Positions 19,079 through 26,296 of a stretch of DNA of 26,296 bases are shown in pieces; positions within the stretch are counted from its first letter, which is position 1; each line of letters opens with the position of its first letter. The DNA is from Tieghemiomyces parasiticus (taxonomy: Eukaryota > Kickxellomycota > Dimargaritomycetes > Dimargaritales > Dimargaritaceae): the NCBI GenBank assembly GCA_027575765.1, contig JANBPT010000685.1:1-26296 (forward strand), written 5' to 3'. The notes under the pieces are model-generated. The model was not told the origin of the DNA. It ran no database searches and saw only the letters and a list, made by a program, of their open reading frames with translations. The translations under genes were made by a program, and so were the position numbers.

Positions 19079-21930
19079 AGCATTGGTCTGCACGCTTGGC
19101 CATCTACTCTGCTGCCTGTTTGCCTTTTTTTCCCCTTTCTGGCCTGGCCGCCTGGCCTATCGACTTGTTTCCCGTTCTTCTGACGCGAGTAGTTAATAGG
19201 CCACCATTGTCACCCATGTAGTTTGTCAATGGCTTATGTTTCTCAATCCAAGTAAAGGTAGATTTACAAGAAAAATTTATTGTAAAATCTCTGTGACTGG
19301 TAACGGCAGTAGTTATGGACAACATGGCGAACGTTCTCCACTTGTCTGACCATGTAGGTCTTTCCATTGGGGTTGCGGAGCCTGGGGTGCCCCGGTCACT
19401 TGCCTGCCTCAGTTGTGGTGGTAGTGGGGTGGGCCTCATCACCTCCGCACCCGCGGTGCCCGCCAGCTCAGCGACAGCCCAGTGACTCAAGGAGGATCGA
19501 CTCTCCCCCCATGGGTGTAGAGGGGGCAGACGCCTTTGACCACTTTACTCTCTCCCTTCCCTCCCTATACAGATCCGTTATTATACTCGCGTTCTTCCAG
19601 GTAGAGACCCATCTTCTTGTTTTAAAACCTTCTATCATATTCAGTATCATTGGCCTCATATTTATATGTTTAACCAGCCCTCATGTTTAGCGCTCCTCTA
19701 TTTTCTAACGTATCACAAAAGGCTAGCTTTGCACATTCTGTAAAAAAGTATGGTAGCTGGAATACCTTTCGATGAACCACTACCACTAGGCTCTTCAGTC
19801 CCCTTGCCCAACCTATCCACCCTCCCCCTCGCTTTTCCCCTCCCATGGCCACCAGCTTGCTACGGTGACCCCAAAGTTCTTCCTAGGCGACGGCACCCAA
19901 CGGCTCACCGTCGATAAAACTGCTAACCCAATTCGACTGACTATCCTTATACCCAGAACTATTTCAGTGGTGGCACTCGAAGGTTCAGACTCATTGTATT
20001 CTTATCCTCGAGCCGATGACAAGTTGTCCGAATATACGTCATAGGTTGTCCGTCTATTCAAACATCGGCTGTGCTGGCCTTGTATGGACTCAACTTTTTC
20101 CCAGGCAACCCTTTTTCAGCAACCCCAAGCCCTTCAGGATGTATTACTGGATGTAAGCCCTTGATGGCTCTAGTAAGGTAGCAGCTTCAAATAAATTCAA
20201 TGTGGGAGATATCGTCGTCGATAGGGTTGATTTAGCTGCCAGTTTGTGGCCAGATTGACACTTGATGCAAGGTAATAGCAAGATCAGTCTGATTACCATT
20301 ACGGTGGAAGCGGGGTAAGAGATCGGGCCGAGGCGTGTCCTTATCGCCCTATGTGTTCTTGTCCTACGTTCGCTCGCCCTACCAGGTTCAATTGTAGACC
20401 CGTGCCGCCTGGCCGCTCAGTGTGGCAGTGGCACAGCCAGGGGGTGGGGGTGGGAGGAATTCCCATTCGCCGTCGTACTCGAACGGAGTACGCCTTAATA
20501 AGGATAATATCACCAATCTACGATACCGCTGATTACTTTCAATCGCACCAACATAGTATGAACCCTGGGTTCCCGCCTAGCTCGACAAAGAAAAGCTTTA
20601 CTAAATATTTTATTTCCCGCAGCAGCAGAAAATATACTCAAGTGATGTCCGGATAGCCCAGTGAAATTTTTGAGCAATTTGGCAATCTTGTCCGCCACCT
20701 CTTTTGTTTGTCCTGAGGAAAGACGTTGCACATCCCCAATGAGAAAATTAAGGAGGGGGAAGTGTAGCACACGCCAGGGTTGGCACTTCGTCTGTAACTT
20801 TAGACCGTCCTATCTTTTGACCAACCCCGTCAATGGCTGGCCGATATTGTATTTAGCCGACTCAAGGCTAAAGGGTCGAGGCATATTGTGAGTAATGCCG
20901 ACCAAACCTGGAGAGACGTTGTTATACTCCGATAGGCTAGAAAACAAAAGCGACATAACCACTATAGGGAAAGAATAACATCACCAAAGGGAGCGTAGTA
21001 CGACCGCTTAGCCTCCAATGGTAACACTCTGCCGTAAAGACAAGGGGTTCTCGGGACAAGACATACTCTTTTTAAAAGTAACCAAGTCCAATCAACCAAC
21101 ACCCTTACCGCTGAGAGTGACACCGGTAGTGCAGACTACGCTTTAGAGATACTGTGTTCTGAATCGATCAGGTCTAGAACGACATCATACCGGGCCTAGT
21201 CAGCTGCAAAGCCGAGTACATCCCGCTGCCTTCACTCTGGGCCTAACACGATCAAAATTGGGTGACCAGCTGCCGTTCTTCCACCCTGGCACCTACCATT
21301 TCGGACATGAGGCATTAGGAGCGGGTGGGTGCCATCCAGTGATGAGACGGCTTTGGAACAAATGTTTTTCGTTAAAAAAGGAGAGGGGCAGCGTCAGCTG
21401 GCGCGGTTGCCGAGTAATCCAGCTGATCATGTCGCTAAGACCATGTGCTTTCCCACACAAAGTGGTACAAGCTGCGACGGAATCCGTAGTGAGCGCCTCG
21501 GTTAAGTCGTACACGCTTACTACCCCATGCGGAGAGAGCATCCGATCATTATTAGAAGCGAACGCGTCGTTAGTAGCCTCGCACTGTAGTAGTAAGGGCT
21601 GTGAGTCGAAGCTGATGAAACTAGTAGTTCCACAAAACATAGCGATGAGCGCCAATGGCCTAATATCAAACATAGCATCTCGACTGAATACGGTCAATCA
21701 TGGACCTTGGCTGCCCTGGCATGGCGTCGTATGATAACAGTTTGACTTGCGATGTGGCAGAGGAAGCACCCGGCCTAACCAGTAGACGCGGAAAGGTCCA
21801 TCGTGAAATCTCACCCGTATGAACGGTTGGGCATCGCGCGTGCGTGCCGCCCTCCTCTTGGAAGGATGACATCCGCTCTCCCTCCACCGCCCACCTTATT
21901 CTCCGCGGGCGCCCGCAGTACTTCCTCCTG
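19079..21930. other. gene-poor stretch between the two secreted-protein genes
   Basis: About 2.85 kb without a supported gene. A minus-strand open frame at 20510-20770 has a protein-like part (about 72 codons after a TTTCCTCAG acceptor-like site) and is listed separately. At 21258-21734 both strands are open at once for more than 130 codons, without a family match. The rest is AT-richer than the genes and shows no coding bias. Confidence 0.5.
20510..20731 (-). other. weak exon-like open stretch
   Basis: On the minus strand, a TTTCCTCAG acceptor-like sequence is followed by an open frame of about 72 codons to a TGA, reading TKEVADKIAKLLKNFTG and then FSAAAGNKIFSKAF. The helix-like charge pattern is suggestive, but there is no ATG start, no partner exon and no family match. 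Probably chance; kept as a pointer. Confidence 0.12.
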
Positions 21931-21938
21931 TATAAATA
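21931..21938 (+). promoter_or_regulatory. TATA box of the second small secreted protein gene
   Basis: TATAAATA lies 160 bases upstream of ATG 22091 and is followed by C, as is the matching element at 18644. The leader is C/T-rich. Confidence 0.6.
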
Positions 21939-22090
21939 CCACCCCTTGCCATCCCTGCTCTACTGCCATATAATCTACCTCCACCGCAGCTCCTCTCCGC
22001 TTTCATACCAAGGTATCGCTCCCCACGCCAAGTCATTTACTGTCCAGCCAGTCGCCACTCCTATCCGCCAGGCAGCCCTGCACGTCCGCC

Positions 22091-22480
22091 ATGTTCATCC
22101 GTACCTCGTTCCTCGCCGTCACCTTGGCCCTGGTCACTGGTCAACTCAGCAAGGCCGCTCTGTACCCCGGCCCTGTCGACCACGTTGACTTTACCGCCCA
22201 GTACTCCCTCCCGACGGTAGGAGAGGCCACTCCTCGTCACTATGACCCGAAGGCCCTCCATGCTCCTCAGCATCGCCGTGGAAATGGACAATCCAAAACT
22301 CGTAAATCGAAATATACCCAGACACGAGGCCGGCCGTCCAATATTGGGCTTACTGCGCAGGAAGCAGGAGAAGAGATCAGAAGGTACAATCCAAAATTAG
22401 ACGTAACTAAACATTCCGACAACTGGAAATACTCCTACTATAATCTTCAATACCATAGCCGTAGCGGTGATAGATTATAA
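22091..22480 (+). CDS. second small secreted protein, gene structure uncertain
   Basis: The frame from ATG 22091 encodes 129 residues. Residues 1-22 look like a signal peptide (MFIRTSFLAVTLALVTGQLS, then KA). A linker with HRR at 61-63 follows, then a basic region (KTRKSK) and a tyrosine-rich end (WKYSYYNLQYHS). There are no cysteines. Codon use is GC-ending up to about 22285 and then turns AT-rich, so the true exon may end near there: a good GTAAAT donor lies at 22302 and another possible donor, GTACAA, at 22384. The same frame continues protein-like after the TAA at 22478, from about 22511 to 22672, including IPTLDFDGVSCSSGGF, which could belong to a later exon or reflect a disrupted gene. 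No family was recognised. The TATA box and signal peptide support the 5' half; the 3' half is doubtful. Confidence 0.5.
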   Translation: MFIRTSFLAVTLALVTGQLSKAALYPGPVDHVDFTAQYSLPTVGEATPRHYDPKALHAPQHRRGNGQSKTRKSKYTQTRGRPSNIGLTAQEAGEEIRRYNPKLDVTKHSDNWKYSYYNLQYHSRSGDRL

Positions 22481-22672
22481 CTCTCCAACCTCTCCGCGAT
22501 TTATTTGGCACACTCCCCTGTCTTACTACTGGCCGGTGGCATGCCTTTGATTAATGCGAGGTCCAATATCCCCACGCTGGACTTCGACGGTGTTTCCTGC
22601 AGCTCCGGTGGCTTTAACTCTCCGGTTGTTTACCTGTACTTGGTTAATAAAAGATTACAACAGTATTATTAA

Positions 22673-25600
22673 GGCGGGGAGAGGAATGCTTAACCAACTA
22701 GCGTTTAAAACATGGGATCCAGTATGGGAAGCGCTGACTACAATCCAGACGGCAAATGTACCAACACTAGTACCCTTACCTCTTGATCTAGTGAGTACGA
22801 CAATGGGCGGGAGGAGGGGCGGAAACCCCGGTAATTCTCATCATGGGAGACGTCGCTCACTCATGAATAAAGGATAGACTAAGGCAGACCCGCACAAAAT
22901 AGAAAAGGGCATCGTCTTATTGATCCCCCCGACCAATAGTTTACATCACTATGCTCGGACAGAACCCCTCGACATTGACTGGTGGCAGTACTCAAACTAG
23001 TTTAAGCGAAAAGTGAAGACTATAATGGCTGAACCGCGACCTGTGCCACCGTTGGGCACGATCACATGGATTAATGCTGAAATGCGTGTCATGATACTTC
23101 CCTATCAAGCATCGCAGTAGCGGGTGGAAACTCAGAAAGTACGGCCTAGCTAGTAGACTCAAGGCGGACAACGCCAGAGAAGCCTTGTAGTGAAGGCTAA
23201 AGGTCCATTGGTGGTTAGGTGGATCGAGTTGTGTATGAGGACCACTGCCGCGTATGCCTAAGGGAGGGTTTTTATTTGGCATATCCCTTTCCGTGGACTC
23301 GGCTTCCCAAGGTTGCCTTACTGGAGGCTGAGACAGGTGGTTAGCGGGTTGCGAGCTGAAATAATTCACTGTGATTGGGGGGGGTCTGCAGGATGAAGGA
23401 GGAGGAAGATTCGGTTTAGTCTACAAGGCGCAGGTGTGGCGGTTCAATGGACGATAATGATGGTCAGAGTGGCTGCAGCTGGCATGGATCGCCCAGGAAC
23501 GGTTGACTGGACATGGACCATTTGGAATGCCCTACTTAGGGATCGGCACCTATACACCTAACCATGGCAGCCTGTAATGCTGTGCACACCTGCGAAGTCA
23601 CCTGGGGATAATGTGGCCTACTCGACACCGTGTTAACTCCCAACGCATGCAGTGACCGCCACCTACATCTGGTCAAGATGGACGCTGTTACAATCACCGT
23701 TATCGACCTATATAACCCTTACGGCGCCCAAACACGATGATCTCAGGTTCCTTCATTCTGCTAAACCGAGCGAGCGTATAATATTCTCCGCATAATGGCT
23801 TTTTCATCTTTGATTGCCTGTTGTTTGTGGCGAGTTGATCTTTCCAGGATCTGGAAATGGGGCTTGGGCCGATAGATTTTCCCTACATCCCGAATACGTT
23901 GACCTACAGTACACTAGTGGTTAAGATGAATCAACAGAACCATGTCAACATAAAATAGAGGATAATGATTGAAACCCTGCGACTCACGTTAGTGATGGCC
24001 ACTCTCAATTATTAAAAAAAATCCGTGGCGATGTCCTTTACTCTCTATATGGTCGACTGGTATTGTAATTCTTACCAATGTAAGCGATCGGTTATAAAGC
24101 AACCACCAATCTATTAGTAAAGTTCAGTAGGGGCCGTTCGCGATAGAGTTACTTTTTGTTACCCAAGGTGTTCCGCAGAAGCCCTATTAATGAGGCGAGG
24201 TATGCATGGATAAAATTAAAGGGAGAACGTGACTGGTCGATCCTTGCATATTAAGGAGTGCAGCTGGTTTCATGCATAGTTCGTCGGTTGGAAGCTGAAA
24301 GCATATATCCGTATGGAAGCGGTTCTATACTATTGTGGTGGGAACGGGGCAAGCCCCACCACCCCGTCCCCCTTCGGACTGAAGGACTGCACGTAGGCGC
24401 AGACGAGGAGGCGGACATTACCCCCTCCGTAGGTGTATTATGGGAGCGCACAAACGCAACCACCGATCCTTCTTTTTCGCCCGCTTCTCTATCTGGACTA
24501 TTCCTTAACCATCTTCATATCCCTTCGACCGTTCTCCCGTATTCAGCTTATTTATTAGACATATTTATAGTTCCAACACACTATCCATGGTACACCGGGA
24601 GACAAGCTGATAAATGTCTTCACGGTAACATAGTCTTGGTATTTTAACAATATCATTGATTTTTCATAGCGCGTTTTTTAATAAAATAACACTGGATTCT
24701 AAAACACAGCTAAATGCCACGCGAGACTTCATCATTGCTACATTAATAAGGGGTCGAGCTGGCGCTCAGACAGGGGGAAGCTATAATGGCCAGTCGAAAA
24801 ACAGTTATTCACCCTCCCCCTTTATAAAGTATTAGGAGGAAGCTCCGCACCAGTGTGCATGCACTACTATGCCCTCCCTAACCATGCTGGTGCCGAGGAT
24901 TTCCTCTCCGGCAAAACAGTGGAATACTGTAGCAGCGGGCCCGCTTCTCCTTCAGAAAAGTGAATAACGGGAAAGGCGGAAAGTGGTGCATCTGAGCACC
25001 TCCTCTCACTTTAGCCGACGAACCTAAGGCGGCCCGGAGATGGTTCCAAGAGTGGGACCCCGCTCTATGTAATTATGGTACCCATGGACTCGCTCTTGAC
25101 GTCTAAGATTTATGTTTTGGCGTCTAGTACAGTTGGATTTGAGCCCCCCACTATCAAACGGATATCCACCACCAAAGCCAAGGACCTTGAGTGAGTGGCG
25201 TTGCATTGACAACCTTCGCTAATTGTATAGTTCATAAGAATTTTTCACTTAACAATGAGCTTTGACCTTCTTGCCCCCAACCTTCCTCGGTTGGCGTTTT
25301 TATTCCCCTTATTTCCCCACACCTCCTCCTGGCTGTATGTCCCCATGCAACAGGTGGTTCTAGTATCGTCCTGTCATTGAGGTGTCTGCTTCTGTGCAAA
25401 ATTAGCTGGTGGCTGGTTTTCCGATGTATTGCATCAAGTACGGCGGGGAAAAGAACAATGAAATCACAAGGGGAGGAAGTGTCGGGCAAGTTTAAAGACC
25501 GTGCCGCTCCCTCCCTCTTGGCCTTCACTTCTTGTTACGAATCAGTTGACACTGCACACGGTGCACACTTGCCCAGTCCGACACGCCGTCCCCACCTCCA

Positions 25601-25754
25601 GCTCCATTGTTGCTATTTGTCGTCTCACCTGAGGTCTGAGCTCGTTTGGACTTTTCTCTTCCCCTTGCTAACCGTCACAACGCTCCAAAATTTACTTCTA
25701 CCTTACGCCCACCATCCCCGACCAATAATTTTACCGTTCAACGTCTCACACGTC
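22673..25754. other. gene-poor stretch, no supported gene
   Basis: About 3.1 kb, AT-richer than the coding regions. A G8 run lies at 23377-23384. Open frames are short or begin at GTG (for example the 129-codon frame at 24258-24647) and have no motifs. The last 200 bases, before ATG 25755, are C/T-rich and may be the leader of the gene at the right edge. Confidence 0.5.
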
Positions 25755-26296
25755 ATGACTTACCCGCAAAGCTTGTTATCGACCCCTCGTACACGTCAGG
25801 TGAACATCCTGCCGTCGGCCACGCCGCTGGTTCTGGCCAGACCGGCCATACCAGGTTCCGGTTATGGCCACGTATCGGCGGTGAACGCCCTACCCTACTA
25901 CCAACGGCCCGTTGATTTGTGCAAACTGGCCTGGGGCCTTTTGCTGGCCCGCTATGCCCACGCGGTTGAGGTAGCGTTTGGATACGCCGAGGTCCCTACA
26001 AGTATCTTTGAACTCGGTTCGGTGCAGGAGGCCCTAGATGTGTGCGCCATGACTCTTGCCCTTGGCACTGACCTGCGAGCTGTGCTCCGAGAACCCCTGG
26101 CCTCGCCGACTAATCTTGTTCATTACAAGAGGACCGCGATTGCCGCTGAAGGCTCCGATCGTGAACCGCTAGCCACGGTCCTGGTGACTAGCCATGACCC
26201 TGAAACGGAACCGCCCTCGGCCCACCAATCCTCTATCCCAATCCTCGGGCAGCAGTTCAGTGCCAACCTTGATAGGGATGCCCTCAACACCCTAGC
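25755..26296 (+). CDS. N terminus of a Lys2-type aminoadipate reductase or NRPS-like enzyme (partial)
   Basis: The frame is open from ATG 25755 to the window end, 180 codons and two bases, with GC-ending codons like the other conserved genes. It begins with an N-terminal extension carrying VNILPSATPLVLARPA, followed by DLCKLAWGLLLARYAHAVEVAFGYA. The latter resembles the helix of condensation-like domains (W-x3-L-x-R-Y-x5-V-x-x-G). In Lys2-type alpha-aminoadipate reductases such a degenerate condensation-like region precedes the adenylation domain, and the opening LP...RP stretch also fits. Lys2 makes aminoadipate semialdehyde in fungal lysine synthesis. The catalytic HHxxxD motif of true condensation domains is not seen in this part. 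The adenylation, carrier and reductase domains would lie beyond the window, so an NRPS remains possible. An alternative frame from 25646 stops at 25915 and is not protein-like. Confidence 0.6.
   Translation, partial: MTYPQSLLSTPRTRQVNILPSATPLVLARPAIPGSGYGHVSAVNALPYYQRPVDLCKLAWGLLLARYAHAVEVAFGYAEVPTSIFELGSVQEALDVCAMTLALGTDLRAVLREPLASPTNLVHYKRTAIAAEGSDREPLATVLVTSHDPETEPPSAHQSSIPILGQQFSANLDRDALNTL

Noticed and set aside
24258..24647. 129-codon frame on the + strand
   Set aside because: It starts at GTG, has no in-frame ATG near the beginning and gives no recognisable product.

Overview
The window reads as eukaryotic nuclear DNA from a fungus. Several genes are split by short introns with ordinary GT...AG borders, pyrimidine-rich acceptors and CTGAC-type branch sites. 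One gene belongs to a family known from fungi (25S rRNA m3U methyltransferase, Bmt6 type). The response regulator is a stand-alone fungal type, and two small secreted proteins sit behind clear TATAAATA boxes. Placing it among early-diverging fungi (Kickxellomycotina or relatives) is a guess from gene style, not something the sequence proves.

Layout. Positions 1-5650 hold no gene I can support; they contain G/C homopolymer runs, a TTTTC microsatellite and a hairpin next to a T13 tract. At 5653-6114 there is a possible two-exon gene (+) of unknown function. It converges on a receiver-domain response regulator on the minus strand (7279-6365). From 7605 to 8950 I see nothing convincing. At 8979-9652 coding-like stretches step through all three frames, which suggests a decayed gene. 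The core of the window, 11267-15084, is a head-to-tail run of three genes on the + strand: a TMEM70/TMEM186-like mitochondrial membrane protein (three exons), a Bmt6-type 25S rRNA uridine N3-methyltransferase (two exons), and a Bud20/ZNF593-type zinc-finger 60S factor (one exon). A Tubby-C-like/LURP-one-type domain protein with a 10-nt first coding exon follows at 16138-16992.

The right-hand part is sparse. A 101-residue secreted protein with a possible dibasic processing site lies at 18773-19078. A second small secreted protein begins at 22091, and its gene structure downstream is unclear. At the right edge, a frame open from ATG 25755 to the window end looks like the N terminus of a Lys2-type aminoadipate reductase or related NRPS-like enzyme.

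How the genes relate. Bmt6 and Bud20 both serve the large ribosomal subunit (rRNA modification and pre-60S export/maturation) and are neighbours on one strand. The other genes have no obvious shared pathway. No tRNA, rRNA, CRISPR array or intact mobile element was recognised by eye.
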